A DNA stretch of 64,000 bases from Pseudonocardia sp. CNS-004 (GCA_001942185.1 MKJV01000086.1:1-64000); one strand, 5' to 3'. Positions 1 to 12,013 are shown, counted from the first letter of the stretch. Notes: generated by a model not told the origin, from the letters alone. Translations and numbers: made by a program.

Positions 1-619
1 TCGCGACGCGACCGGCCGCTGCCGCGGACGTCGTCCGGGCGGCGCCGCGCCGTGGTCAGGGCCCGTCGCTGTCCCCCGCGTCCCTCACCGGGGCTGGCCG
101 CCGGCACACGTCGTCCGGGCGGCGCCGCGCCGTGGTCAGGGCCCGTCGCTGTCCCCCGCGTCCCTCACCGGGCTGGCCGCCGGCACGCGGCTGGCCCTGC
201 CCTCCCCGAACGGCGCCACGCTCTGCGCGGCAGTGGCGGGGGCCGGGGCGGTGCTGCTCGCGGGCTGCCTGCGCAACGCCTCCGCGGTGGCGGCCGCGGC
301 ACGGGCCGTCGGCGGACCGGTCGGGATCGTGCCGGCGGGCGAGCGGTGGCCGGACGACACCATGCGCGTCGCCGCGGAGGACGCCATCGGCGCCGGTGCC
401 GTCGCGGCCACGCTGCCGGGCCGCTCCCCCGAGGCCGAGCTCGCCGTCGCGCAGTTCGCCGCCGCCCGCGATCGGGGCCTCGCCGACGTGCTCGCGGCCA
501 CGGCCTCCGGACGCGAGCTGCGCGCCGAGGGCTTCGCGGCCGATGTGGATCTCGCCGCCGCGCTCGACGCGAGCACCGCCGTCCCGCGGCTGCGCGACGG
601 TTTCCTGCGGGGAACGTGA
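1..619 (+). CDS. ComB-like 2-phosphosulfolactate phosphatase family protein, 3' part
   Basis: This is the end of a gene that starts before the window. The readable protein contains SLSPASLTGLAAGTRLAL (from about base 146) and shortly after PSPNGATLC, the conserved substrate-loop region of the ComB family, then an alanine-rich alpha/beta region up to the TGA at 617-619. In coenzyme M producers ComB dephosphorylates 2-phosphosulfolactate; the substrate of actinobacterial members is not established, so the name is a family call. An 80-bp tandem duplication at about 28-186 changes frame, so the part before base 108 is read in another frame. The TGA shares one base with the ATG of the next gene, suggesting coupled translation. 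Confidence 0.7.
   Translation, partial: RDATGRCRGRRPGGAAPWSGPVAVPRVPHRGWPPAHVVRAAPRRGQGPSLSPASLTGLAAGTRLALPSPNGATLCAAVAGAGAVLLAGCLRNASAVAAAARAVGGPVGIVPAGERWPDDTMRVAAEDAIGAGAVAATLPGRSPEAELAVAQFAAARDRGLADVLAATASGRELRAEGFAADVDLAAALDASTAVPRLRDGFLRGT
28..186 (+). repeat. 80-bp direct tandem duplication, two copies
   Basis: Bases 28-107 and 108-186 are the same sequence apart from one extra G in the first copy (CCGGGGCTGG against CCGGGCTGG). The duplicated unit lies inside the ComB-like gene and its period of 80 is not a multiple of three, so it breaks the reading frame. An assembly overlap left unmerged is the likeliest cause; a real duplication is possible. Confidence 0.9.
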
Positions 620-1428
620 TGGACGGCCGTTGGGTGGAGGTCAGCGACGGGGTGCTCGCGCGCCGCTACGCCGAGCTCGACCTCACGGTCGGCCTCGTGC
701 TCGGCGCCGAGCGCGCGCTCGTCGTCGACACCCGCGGTGACGCCCGCCAGGCGCCGAGCTCGCCGCCGCGGTGCGGGCGGTCACCGCGCTCCCGCTGGCC
801 GTCGCGATCACCCACGCGCACTTCGACCACTGCTTCGGCACCGCGGCGTTCGCCCCTGCCCCGGTCCACGCCCTGCCGCGCTGCCGCGCTGCGCTCGCCA
901 CCACCGCGGCCGCCCAGCGCTCCAGGTGGGCGGCCCACTACCGCGCCCGCGGCGACGTCGGCACCGCCGAGGCCCTCGCCGCCACCGATCCCCCACTGCC
1001 GGACGCCGACGCGCCCGCCGTGCTCGACCTCGGCGGCCGCACCGTCGAACTGTTGCACCCCCGGCCGTGGCCACACCGACCACGACCTGGTCGTCGTGGT
1101 GCCCGACGCCGGCGTCGTGTTCGCGGGCGACCTCGTCGAGCAGGGCGCACCACCGGACCTGGAGGACGCGGTCGTCGCGGAGTGGCCCACCACCCTCGAC
1201 AGCCTGCTCGCGCTGGGGCCGCGCACGATCGTCCCCGGCCACGGCGACCCGGTCGGCCCCGAGTTCGTCGCCGGGCAGCGGGCGGAGCTGGCCGAGGTCG
1301 CCACCCTGCACGCCGCGGTCGCGCAGGGCACCCTCCCGGCCGCCGACGCGGCCCGCCGCTCCCCCTACCCCGACGTCCCGTGGCCGGCGGCGGCCGAGAA
1401 GCGACGGCTCATGACACGGCGACACTAA
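619..1428 (+). CDS. Metallo-beta-lactamase fold hydrolase (two compensating frame breaks)
   Basis: The protein begins MDGRWVEVSDGVLARRY and carries the metal-binding series of the metallo-beta-lactamase fold: THAHFDHCFG (HxHxDH), GRGHTDHD, a conserved Asp in VFAGDLVEQ, and VPGHGDP near the end. About 270 residues, a usual length for a single-domain hydrolase. No signal peptide is visible, so it should be cytosolic. The substrate cannot be told from sequence. The frame breaks near 749 (one base missing in CCAGGCGCC) and is restored near 1062, where a C run is one base too long; both look like run-length errors. It follows the ComB-like gene with a TGATG overlap and precedes the TenA-like gene by 10 bases. 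Confidence 0.75.
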   Translation: MDGRWVEVSDGVLARRYAELDLTVGLVLGAERALVVDTRGDARQAPSSPPRCGRSPRSRWPSRSPTRTSTTASAPRRSPLPRSTPCRAAALRSPPPRPPSAPGGRPTTAPAATSAPPRPSPPPIPHCRTPTRPPCSTSAAAPSNCCTPGRGHTDHDLVVVVPDAGVVFAGDLVEQGAPPDLEDAVVAEWPTTLDSLLALGPRTIVPGHGDPVGPEFVAGQRAELAEVATLHAAVAQGTLPAADAARRSPYPDVPWPAAAEKRRLMTRRH

Positions 1429-1438
1429 GGTCATCGAC

Positions 1439-2082
1439 GTGACGTTCTCAGCGCAGCTGCGGGAGCTGACCGGGCCGACGTGGGACGCCGCCGTCGGGCA
1501 CCGGTTCGTCGAGGAGATCTGGCGCGGCGGGGTCGACACCGACGTGCTCACGACCTACCTGGTGCAGGACCACCAGTTCGTCGACGCGTTCCTCGCTCTG
1601 ATGGGTGCTGCGGTGGCGGCGGCGACCGGGCGGAGGCGCGGGTGGTGCACGCCCGCCAGCTCGGGATCATCGCCGGCCCGGAGAACGACTTCTTCGCCCG
1701 CGCGCTCGACACGCTCGACGTCCCGCTGGCCGACCGCACCGACCCCGAGCTGCTGGAGCCGACGCGCGGGTTCGTCGAGCTGATGGACGACGCCCGGCGC
1801 AGCGCCGACTACCCGTCGTGCCTCGCGGTGCTGCTCGTCGCGGAGTGGCTGTACCTGGAGTGGGCCACCCGGCCCGAGGAGGAACCGCCGGAGGAGCCGC
1901 TGCAGGCGGAGTGGATCGCGCTGCACAGCGGGCGGGCGTTCACGGCGTGGGTGGAGTTCCTGCGCGCGGAGTTCGACCGGGTGTGCGCGGGCATCGAGCC
2001 TGCGCACCGGGAGCGGGTGCAGGCGTTGTTCGTCCGCGCCGTCGACCTCGAACTGGCGTTCTTCGACGCCGCGTACGCCTGA
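1439..2082 (+). CDS. TenA/PqqC-like helical protein (frame break near 1620)
   Basis: An all-helical protein of about 214 residues starting at GTG 1439, with TAAGG about 8 bases upstream. The N-terminus (LTGPTWDAAVGHRFVEEIWR, then TYLVQDHQFVDAF) and the segment AVLLVAEWLYLEWA match the TenA/thiaminase II fold. TenA enzymes hydrolyse aminopyrimidines in thiamine salvage. Here the usual Cys of the LLPCxWxY segment is replaced (LLVAEWLY), as in the TenA_E subgroup, so thiaminase activity is not assured. One base appears missing near 1620, where the reading moves from frame 2 to frame 1. It lies directly after the metallo-hydrolase, probably in the same transcript. Confidence 0.72.
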
Positions 2083-2160
2083 CGCGGCCTGGCGGAGAGA
2101 CGCACGTCACATTCACCGGCGGCCGTCTCACATCCTGCCGAGCCGCCGTGTCATCCAGGC

Positions 2161-2633
2161 ATGGACGCTCGATTGAACCTCGCAGCAACCCGGTCTCCGC
2201 CAAGGTCGTGAAGCACATCGTCGCGGCGGGCAAGGCGGTCGAGGGCTCGACGGTGCCGACCACCACGCTGGAGCTGGTGGCCCTGCGCACGAGCCAGATC
2301 AACGGCTGCGGCTTCTGCGTCGACATGCACACCAAGGACGCCGCGCACGCCGGGGAGACCCCGACGCGCCTCAACCTGGTGGCCACCTGGCGGGAGGCCA
2401 CGGTGTACACCGAAGCCGAGCGCGCCGCCCTCGAACTGGCGGAGCAAGGCACCCGGATCGCCGACGCGGCGGGCGGGGTCACCGACGACGCATGGGCGAA
2501 CGCCGCCAAGCACTACGACGAGGACCAGCTCGCAGCGCTGGTGTCGACCATCGCCGTCATGAACGCCTTCAACCGCGCGAACGTCATCGTCCGCCAGCCC
2601 GCGGGCGACTACCAGCCCGGCCAGTTCGGCTGA
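2161..2633 (+). CDS. AhpD-like carboxymuconolactone decarboxylase family protein
   Basis: A protein of about 157 residues whose redox motif CGFCVDMHTKDA (CxxC followed by His) marks the alkylhydroperoxidase AhpD-like family. These are cytosolic peroxidase-like proteins, often of unknown electron donor. The natural start is ATG 2161 (MDARLNL); one base is missing near 2188 (GCAGCAACCCGG), after which the frame continues as NPVSAKVVKHIVAAGKAVE to the TGA at 2631-2633. The C-terminal half (NAFNRANVIVRQP) is typical of the family. It is followed 39 bases later by a YceI gene, a common oxidative-stress neighbourhood. Confidence 0.82.
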
Positions 2634-2672
2634 CCCACCCACCGGCCACCGACCACATCCGTGAGGAGCTCC

Positions 2673-3224
2673 ATGACCTCCGTCGCGATCCCCGGTTACC
2701 TGTCCGGCGCCTGGGCGCCCGACCCGACGCACTCCGAGATCGCCTTCTCCGTCCGGCATCTCATGATCAGCAAGGTGCGGGGCCGGTTCACCGGCTTCGA
2801 CGTCGCGATCGTCACCGGCGAGGACCCGCTGGACTCGTCCGTCACGGCGACGATCGACCTCGCGTCCGTCGACACCGGCAACGAGACGCGGGACGGCCAC
2901 CTGCGCTCCGGCGACTTCCTCGACGTCGAGAACCACCCGACGATGGCCTACTGCTCTACCGGCGTCCGGCCGGCAGGCGACGGCTGGATCGTCGAGGGCA
3001 ACCTGACGCTGCACGGGGTCACCCGCCAGGTGCCGCTCGCCCTCGAGATGAACGGGTTCACCCCCGATCCCTGGGGTGGGCAGCGCGCGGGGTTCTCCGC
3101 GACCGCGGAGATCAGCCGGCAGGACTTCGGCATCGGCACGACCGTGCCGATGGAGTCCGGCGGCGTCGCGCTCGGCGACAAGGTGTCGATCAGCATCGAG
3201 ATCCAGGCCGTTCTCGAGGGGTGA
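2673..3224 (+). CDS. YceI family lipid-binding protein
   Basis: A complete 183-residue protein with no frame break. It opens with MTSVAIPGYLSGAWAPDP and has the family signature DPTHSEIAFSVRHLMISKVR followed by the beta-barrel with VENHPTMAY and LTLHGVTRQVPL. YceI proteins are lipocalin-like barrels that bind a polyisoprenoid or related lipid. No signal peptide is present, which is usual for actinobacterial members. ATG 2673 is preferred because GAGGAG sits a few bases upstream; a GTG at 2661 is in frame but poorly placed. A palindrome at 3273-3297 after the gene may end the transcript. Confidence 0.92.
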   Translation: MTSVAIPGYLSGAWAPDPTHSEIAFSVRHLMISKVRGRFTGFDVAIVTGEDPLDSSVTATIDLASVDTGNETRDGHLRSGDFLDVENHPTMAYCSTGVRPAGDGWIVEGNLTLHGVTRQVPLALEMNGFTPDPWGGQRAGFSATAEISRQDFGIGTTVPMESGGVALGDKVSISIEIQAVLEG

Positions 3225-3272
3225 ACGACCCGGACCTGGCTGTCGCGGACCGGGAGCCCGGTCCCAGGTCGT

Positions 3273-3297
3273 GTTCAAGGATCCGGGATTCTTGAAC
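3273..3297 (+). terminator. Palindrome after YceI gene, probable terminator
   Basis: GTTCAAGGATCC pairs with GGGATTCTTGAAC: a 12-bp stem with one mismatch and almost no loop. It stands 49 bases after the YceI stop and 65 bases before the next start. No T run follows, which is usual for GC-rich actinobacteria. Confidence 0.5.
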
Positions 3298-3361
3298 GCG
3301 GCCTGACTTGCGTGATCGCGGGGCAGCACGGACGTCACATCGATGTGGCAGCGTCACCCCC

Positions 3362-5949
<2,588 letters not shown>

Positions 5950-5950
5950 G

Positions 5951-5990
5951 TTGTACATTTCACCCGCGGCTCGTACATTTAGTACATGAC
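5951..5990 (+). promoter_or_regulatory. Direct repeats, probable toxin-antitoxin operator
   Basis: GTACATTT occurs at 5953-5960 and 5973-5980, 20 bases apart, and GTACAT again at 5982-5987 overlapping the antitoxin ATG. Helically phased repeats directly in front of a Phd/YefM-type gene are typical of autoregulatory operators. Confidence 0.55.
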
Positions 5991-6251
5991 CGACGCCTGA
6001 GCATCTCCGAGGCGCGAGACCAGCTGGCGACCGTCGTCGACCGGGCTCGTTCGGAGCATCGGCCGGTCTTCCTGTCCCGCCACGGGCGCCGGGTGGCCGC
6101 GGTGATCGACGCCGACGACCTCGAGCGGCTGCTCGATCTGGCCGAGGACATGGCGGACATCCGCGCCGCGGAGGCGGCCAGGGCCGAGATGCGGGAGACC
6201 GGAGCGACCCCGATCCCGTGGGAAGAGGTCAAGGCGGACCTCGGCCTGTGA
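5986..6251 (+). CDS. Phd/YefM family antitoxin
   Basis: An antitoxin of about 88 residues. After the ATG at 5986 the protein continues RLSISEARDQLATVVDRA, the Phd/YefM N-terminal DNA-binding region, and then VFLSRHGRRVAAVIDADDLE, the typical strand-loop-helix. The C-terminal part (about residues 55-88) is the acidic toxin-binding tail ending EEVKADLGL. One base is missing just after the start (near 5994), otherwise a stop follows within four codons. It overlaps the downstream toxin gene by four bases (GTGA), so the pair is translationally coupled and probably self-repressed through the upstream repeats. Confidence 0.83.
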
Positions 6252-6514
6252 GATACCGGGTCACCTTCACCACCGGCGCCGCCCGGCAGCTCCGCAAGCT
6301 CGACCCACAGGCGCGACGCCGCATCCAAGCGGCGATCGAGCTGCTCGGCACCGATCCACGTCCACCGGCGGCCACGCAACTGGTGGGCGGCGGCGGTGAG
6401 TGGCGGGTACGCACCGGCGACTACCGCATCGTGTACGAGATCCACGACGGCGAACTACTCGTCCTGGTTCTGACCATGGGCCACCGCCGCGACATCTACC
6501 GGGATCGCGGCTGA
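6248..6514 (+). CDS. RelE/ParE family toxin
   Basis: A complete 88-residue toxin starting at GTG 6248 (MRYRVTFTTGAARQLRKL). The RelE fold signature is clear: helix pair ARRRIQAAIELLGTDPRP, then GEWRVRTGDYRIVYEIHD and the C-terminal GHRRDIYRDRG with the basic/His/Tyr residues used in ribosome-dependent mRNA cleavage. It may equally be a ParE-type gyrase poison; RelE is favoured by the RVRTGDYRIVYEI core. It is co-translated with the antitoxin and ends five bases before a convergent gene. Confidence 0.88.
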   Translation: MRYRVTFTTGAARQLRKLDPQARRRIQAAIELLGTDPRPPAATQLVGGGGEWRVRTGDYRIVYEIHDGELLVLVLTMGHRRDIYRDRG

Positions 6515-6518
6515 CGGC

Positions 6519-7337
6519 TCAGTCGCCGGTGACCCGCCCGTATCCCGCGCCGAGGCTGTTGTCCCGGATGCTGATCCTCGAGGAGCCGTCGGCCTGCTGG
6601 ATCGCCTTGCGGCCCGCGCCCGCGAAAACGTTGTGGCGGATGACGAAGTCGTGGGCGTCGCGCAGGGCGATGGTCTGGTTGGCGTAGCACTGGAAGTAGT
6701 TGCCCTCGACCACCCAGTTCCTGGTGGCCCCGCCGCCGCCCCCGCCGCCGTCGGTGCTGCCGGGGCCCTCCACCATCAGGCACTGGTGGAAGGCCCTGTC
6801 CTGGCAGAGGTTGCCGGCGATGACGACGTCCGCGGTGCCGCCGCCCGCGCTCGGGGTGGCGTAGGTCTGCATGCAGTCGAGGTGGGCGTCACGCTTCGAG
6901 CCCTTGAGGATGTCGAAGAACCGGTTGCGCAGGATCTTCGTGCCGTCGCCGAAGAAGCGCAGGCCGTCGATGTCGTCGCCCGCGTAGTAGACCTGCGAGA
7001 TCGCGTTGTTCTGGACGACGTTGTTCGTGCCCTTGGTCCACACGCAACTGCCCGCGCAGTTGCGGAAGTCGAAGTTCTGGACGGTGACGTCGTCGGCGTT
7101 CACCGTGATGCCGACCGCGGTGTGCCCCTGCCCGTCGTAGATCACGTTCGAGGTGGTGACCTCGATGCGCGACGTCTGGTCGGCGGTGATGCACACGATC
7201 CCGGGCGCCGAGCAGTACGCCGAGGCGGCCGGTGGTTCCAGCGGGGCCTCGGAGGCCGCCGCGGCGCCGGGCCACGCGGAGGGCAGCAGGACGGCGACCG
7301 TGGTGAGCACGGCGAGCAGCGCGGCGCGGACGTGCAA
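6519..7337 (-). CDS. Secreted right-handed beta-helix protein
   Basis: A complete 272-residue protein with a Sec signal peptide (basic start, hydrophobic AALLAVLTTVAVLLPSAW, cleavage near GAAAASEA). The mature part has parallel beta-helix repeats (NVIYDGQGHTAVGITVN, DVTVQNFDF, NNVVQNNAIS, ADVVIAGNLC). It contains DGLRFFGDG followed by HLDCMQTYA, a motif shared with a paralogue at 40,837-41,736. Beta-helix proteins of this kind are often polysaccharide lyases or glycan-binding proteins; no substrate can be assigned. Its role in exopolysaccharide processing is inferred from the paralogue's position. It converges on the toxin gene with only four bases between stops. Confidence 0.8.
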   Translation of the reverse strand: MHVRAALLAVLTTVAVLLPSAWPGAAAASEAPLEPPAASAYCSAPGIVCITADQTSRIEVTTSNVIYDGQGHTAVGITVNADDVTVQNFDFRNCAGSCVWTKGTNNVVQNNAISQVYYAGDDIDGLRFFGDGTKILRNRFFDILKGSKRDAHLDCMQTYATPSAGGGTADVVIAGNLCQDRAFHQCLMVEGPGSTDGGGGGGGATRNWVVEGNYFQCYANQTIALRDAHDFVIRHNVFAGAGRKAIQQADGSSRISIRDNSLGAGYGRVTGD

Positions 7338-7379
7338 GACCTGACCCCTGGACGGTGGAACGGTGAGCCGGCCTCCTTT

Positions 7380-8177
7380 CTACCCCCGCTTCGCGCACGC
7401 CTCGATGAGAGGTCCCGGATCGGGGGTCTCCTCCGGGGGCACGAACACCACCGTGGTGGCACCGATCCCGCTCATCGTGGCGATCGTCTCGTCGATCCGG
7501 GCGTCGACGCCGGGAGCGGCCGGATCGACGTCGACGAACACGACCGTGTCGAACGGCTCGTCGCCGCGCCCGGCGGTGTTCCTGGCCGCGGCGGCCTGCG
7601 CCGCACCCTCCCGGACCTGGTCGAGCGTGAGCACGCCGTCGAGGATGACGCCGTCGGCGATCTCGCCCGCGAGACCCACGGTCTTCGGCCCGCGCCCGCC
7701 GACGAGCAGCGGCGGCGGGGACGCGGGCGGCCAGTCGAGCGTGACGTCGTGCAGGCGGACGTAGCGCCCCTCGACGTCGACGGTGTGCCCGTGCAGCAGG
7801 CGCCGCACCGCGGTGGTGTACTCGCGCAGCAGCGTCATCGGCGACGGCACGCGGGCCCCGACCTGCTCCATCCACTCCAGCACGCCGTGGCCGAGCCCGG
7901 GGCGGAACCGGCCGGGGAACATCCGGGCGACCGTGGCGATCTCGATCGCGGCGAGGGCCGGGTTGCGCAGCGGAACCGGCAGCAGCCCGACACCGACGTG
8001 GAGCCGCTCGGTGCAGGCCAGCGCCGCGGCTGCGGTGCTGATGCCGCCCTCGAAGAAGCAGTCCTCCCACAACCACAGCTGGGCGATGCCCGCCTCGTCG
8101 GCCGCCCGCGCCACGTCACGCAGGTCTTCGGGCGGGCTCTGCGGGCGGAAGGTCACGCCGATGGTCGGTTCCGTCAT
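7380..8177 (-). CDS. LLM-class flavin/F420-dependent oxidoreductase
   Basis: A complete 265-residue luciferase-like monooxygenase fold protein. It begins MTEPTIGVTFRPQSPPEDL and has the family segments RAADEAGIAQLWLWED, LHVGVGLLPVPLRNPAL, MFPGRFRPGLGHGV and PPPLLVGGRGPKTVGLA. In actinobacteria such proteins commonly use F420; the cofactor is not proven here. The start at 8177 is chosen because the 11 codons upstream do not resemble the family. It is divergently oriented from the amidotransferase gene at 8285, so the 107-base gap probably holds both promoters. Confidence 0.85.
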   Translation of the reverse strand: MTEPTIGVTFRPQSPPEDLRDVARAADEAGIAQLWLWEDCFFEGGISTAAAALACTERLHVGVGLLPVPLRNPALAAIEIATVARMFPGRFRPGLGHGVLEWMEQVGARVPSPMTLLREYTTAVRRLLHGHTVDVEGRYVRLHDVTLDWPPASPPPLLVGGRGPKTVGLAGEIADGVILDGVLTLDQVREGAAQAAAARNTAGRGDEPFDTVVFVDVDPAAPGVDARIDETIATMSGIGATTVVFVPPEETPDPGPLIEACAKRG

Positions 8178-8284
8178 GGATGCGATCACACCATGGGGTC
8201 CCGACACCAACTGGAAACACGTGGTGGGTTGCGCAGGTGCCCCGCGGCGTCGTCCACTCGACGGTGACGGAGCGGAGGACGGCC

Positions 8285-10065
8285 ATGTGCGGTATCGCCG
8301 GAGAGATCCGGTTCGACGCCACGGAGCCGGACGTACCCGCCGTCGCGCGGATCACCGCCGAGATGCACCGCCGCGGCCCGGACGGGTCGGGGGTGTACGC
8401 CACCGGCGCCGTCGCGCTCGGGCATCGCCGGCTGAAGATCCTCGACCTGTCCGAGCACGGCGCGCAGCCCATGGTCGACCCGGAGCTGGGGCTCGCTGTG
8501 GTGTTCAACGGGCTGATCTACAACTACCGCGAGCTGCGGGCCGAGCTGCTGAGCGCCGGGTACCGCTTCTTCTCCACCTCCGACACGGAAGTGCTGCTCA
8601 AGGCGTTCCACCGCTGGGGTCCGGCGTGCGTGGAGCGGTTCATCGGGATGTTCGCCTTCGGGATCGTCGACGCGACACCGGTGTGCTCACGCTGGGCCGC
8701 GACCGGCTCGGGATCAAACCGCTGTACGTCACCGAGGCTCCCGGACGGCTGCGCTTCGCCTCGTCGCTGCCCGCGCTGCTGGCGGGCGGTGGCGTCGACA
8801 CGTCGCTCGACCCGGTCGCCCTGCACCACTACATGTCGTTCCACTCGGTCGTGCCGGCGCCGCGCACGATCCTGGCGGGCGTCCGCAAGGTCCCGCCCGC
8901 CACCGTCCGCACGATCCGGCCGGACGGTACGAGCAGCGACCGCGTGTACTGGCGCCCCGAACACGTCCGCAGGCCCGAGCACGCCGGCATGAGCGCCCGC
9001 GACTGGAGCGACGCCGTGCTCGCCGCGCTGCGGCTCGCGGTGCGGCGGCGGATGGTCGCGGACGTCCCGGTGGGGGTGCTGCTGTCCGGCGGGCTGGACT
9101 CGTCGCTGGTGGTCGCACTGTTGGCCCGGGAGGGCCAGAGCGGGCTGGGGACGTTCAGCGTCGGGTTCCCCGCCACCGCAGGCGAGGCGGGTGACGAGTT
9201 CGGGTTCTCCGACCTGATCGCACGTGAGTTCGCCACCGACCACCACAAGATCCTCGTCGACCCCGCCCGGATGCTGCCCGCCGTCGACGCCGCGATCGGC
9301 GCGATGGCCGAGCCGATGGTGAGCCACGACTGCGTGGCGTTCCACCTGCTCGCCGAGGACGTGTCGACGTCGGTCACCGTCGTGCAGTCCGGGCAGGGCG
9401 CCGACGAGGTACTCGCGGGATACGACTGGTACCCGCCGCTCGCGGGCGTGCCGCGCGAACGCGGGCCCGAGGCGTACGCCGCGGTGTTCACCGACCGCCC
9501 GCACGCCGAGCTGGCCGAGATCCTCGAGCCCGAGTGGCTGCTCGACCACGACCCCAGCCGCGCGTTCGTCGCCGAGCACTTCGCCGCACCGGGCGCCGAC
9601 GACACCCTCGACGCCGCGCTGCGGCTGGACTCCACCGTCATGCTGGTGGACGACCCGGTGAAGCGGGTCGACAACATGACCATGGCGTGGGGCCTCGAGG
9701 CGCGGGTTCCGTTCCTCGACCACGAACTGGTCGAGCTCGTGGCCGCGTGCCCGCCGGAGCTCAAGCTCGCCCACGGCGGCAAGGGCGTGCTGAAGGAGGC
9801 GGCGCGCGGGGTGGTCCCGGACTCCGTGATCGACCGGCCCAAGGGGTACTTTCCGGTTCCGGCGATCAGGCACCTCGAAGGGCCGTTCCTCGACCGGGTG
9901 CGCGACGCCGTCACGGACCCGGTCGCGAAGGCGCGGGGGCTGGTCCGCCGGGAGTGGGTCGACGCCATGCTGGTCGACCCGAACACGAGGAGAACGAACC
10001 TGGGTTCCAACGCGTTGTGGCAGGTGGCGCTGTTGGAGATGTGGATGCAGGAAAGGGGGCTGTGA
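8285..10065 (+). CDS. Asparagine-synthase-type amidotransferase, NAGGN-amidotransferase-like
   Basis: A class II glutamine amidotransferase of about 594 residues. MCGIAGEIRFD supplies the N-terminal nucleophile Cys after Met removal; HRRGPDGSG, VVFNGLIYNYRELR and DRLGIKPLYV follow. The synthetase domain has the PP-loop LLSGGLDSSLV and QSGQGADEVLAGYDWY, VKRVDNMTMAWGLEARVPFLDHEL. The last segments and IDRPKGYFPVPAIRHLEG resemble N-acetylglutaminylglutamine amidotransferase, which makes a dipeptide osmoprotectant, rather than plain AsnB; I am moderately sure. The partner N-acetylglutaminylglutamine synthetase is not in this window. One base is missing near 8678. It is followed 4 bases later by an S9 peptidase. 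Confidence 0.8.
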
Positions 10066-10069
10066 CGAG

Positions 10070-11937
10070 ATGGAGCACGCGAGGACGCCGGGTTTCACCG
10101 AGCGACGGCTCGCACGTCTCGGGGGCGGCACGGACACGCCCGGGCTCTTTCCCACCCGCTTCCACCATCCGGCGCCGTCCCCGGACGGCACCCGCCTCGC
10201 CTGGATCTCCGATCGCGACGGCCGCCCGCACGCGTGGGTCGGCCTGCTCCCGCCCGAGGGGAAGCAGGTGGAGCAGCCCGACCGCCCGCTGCCCACCGGC
10301 GGTGACGTCGAGACGATGTGCTGGTCGCCCGACGGGCTCTGGATCGCCTGCCAGATCGCCCCGCACGGCGGCGAGCGCACCGGCGTGCAAGTGGTCTCGC
10401 CGGACGGCGAGCAGGTGCGGGACCTCGCGCCCGGCGCCGCGGCCGCCACGCTGGGCGTGTGGTCGCCCACCGGTCGCCAGCTCGGCATCACGATCTTCGC
10501 CGAGTCGTCCGGCGACGGGCAGGCCTGCCTGGTCGACCTCCGCGACGGCACGTCCGTCGTGCTCGCGTCGGGCCCTCGCCGCACGTGTGCTCGGTGAGCG
10601 GGGACGGCAGGCGGGCGGTCGTGCGGCTCGGCCCGCGCGGGGCGCGCAGGCTCGAGCTGGTCGACCTGCACAGCGGCAGGCGCACCGAGCTCCTGCCCGG
10701 CGGTGCCGACGTGGCCGACGCCCGGTTCGGCGTCACCGGCCGCCAGCTCTACGTGCACACCGACGCCGGGCGCGAGCGCCCCGGCCTGCTCGCCGTCACG
10801 CTGGGCGGCTCCGGCGGGGTCTCCACCGTCTACCCCATCGCCGAGCGCCCCGACGACGACCTCGACCTGGTGGCCCTCGACCCCGCAGGGGTGCGCGCCG
10901 CGCTCACCTGGAACGTCGACGGGCGCAGCGAGGTGGAGCTGCTCGACCTGCGTTCCGGCATGCTCGAACCGGTCGTCCCGGTGCCCGGCGACGTCGTCAC
11001 CGGCACCGCGTTCACCCTCGACGGCAACGCGCTCCTGGTCGCCAACGAAGGCCCCACCGTGTCGCCCCGCCTGTCCCGGATCGGGCTCGACATCCACGGT
11101 GTCTCCACCCCGCTGCTACGGCCCGCCAAGCAGGTCGGGTCCTCGTTCGTGGAGCCCACGCTGCACGAGTTCCGCGGCGAGGACGGGCTACGCCTGTCGG
11201 GCTGGCTCTTCCGGCCCGGCGGGGCACTCGGCCCGCAGCCCACGCTGATCTGGCTGCACGGCGGCCCGGAGGCGCAGGAGCGGCCCACGTTCCAGCCGCT
11301 GTTCCAGGCCGTGCTCGCGGAGGGTGTGGCGGTCTTCGCGCCCAACGTGCGCGGCTCCGGCGGCTACGGGCGCACCTTCAGCACCGCCGACGACGGAGAG
11401 CGCCGCTTCGCCGCCATCAGCGACGTACGTTCGGCCGTCGAGTTCCTGGTCGCCGCCGGGCTCGCCGACCCGTCCCGCATCGGGGTGTCCGGGCGTTCCT
11501 ACGGCGGCTACCTCACCCTGGCGGCGCTGGCCTGGTTCCCCGAGCTGTTCGTCGTCGGCGTGGACGTGTGCGGCATCTCCGACTTCGCCACGTTCTACGC
11601 GCACACCGAGCCGTGGATCGCCACCGCGGCCGCCACGAAGTACGGCGACCCGCACGCCGACGCCGCGCTGCTGCACGAGCTGTCCCCGCTGCACCGCGTC
11701 GACCGCATCGCCGCGCCGCTGCTCGTGGTGCACGGCGCACACGACACCAACGTGCCGCTCGCGGAGGCGCAGCAGGTGGTCGACGCGCTTCGTGAGCGCG
11801 GAGCGAGCCCGGGGTTCCTGCTCTTCGAGGACGAAGGCCACGAGGTGCACGGCACCGACAACCGCGTGGTGTTCGTCCGCGAGGTGGTGCGCTGGGTCAC
11901 TTCCCACCTCCTCGGCCTCTCCGAACAGACGGCCTGA
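10070..11937 (+). CDS. S9 family prolyl oligopeptidase
   Basis: A serine peptidase of about 622 residues. Residues about 1-370 form a WD40-like beta-propeller (FHHPAPSPDGTRLAWISD, MCWSPDGLWIACQI); the rest is an alpha/beta hydrolase with nucleophile GVSGRSYGGYLTLA, acid VVHGAHDTNVPL and base FEDEGHEVHG. The oxyanion-site region TLIWLHGGPEAQE is intact. No signal peptide, so it is probably cytosolic and acts on small peptides. It is four bases downstream of the amidotransferase, so it may cleave or recycle the amidated dipeptide made there (inference). One base is missing near 10,570 (GGGCCCTCGCC). Confidence 0.9.
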
Positions 11938-12013
11938 CCGCTGGACGGGTGATGCCGACTCGGCCGGTGGCCGTGGCCGATCATGGCCGGGCTGATGGCC
12001 GGCCGGTGACTCG

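Noticed and set aside
8524..11097. An 857-codon minus frame opposite the amidotransferase and peptidase
   Set aside because: Antisense shadow in a high-GC gene; no recognisable domain.
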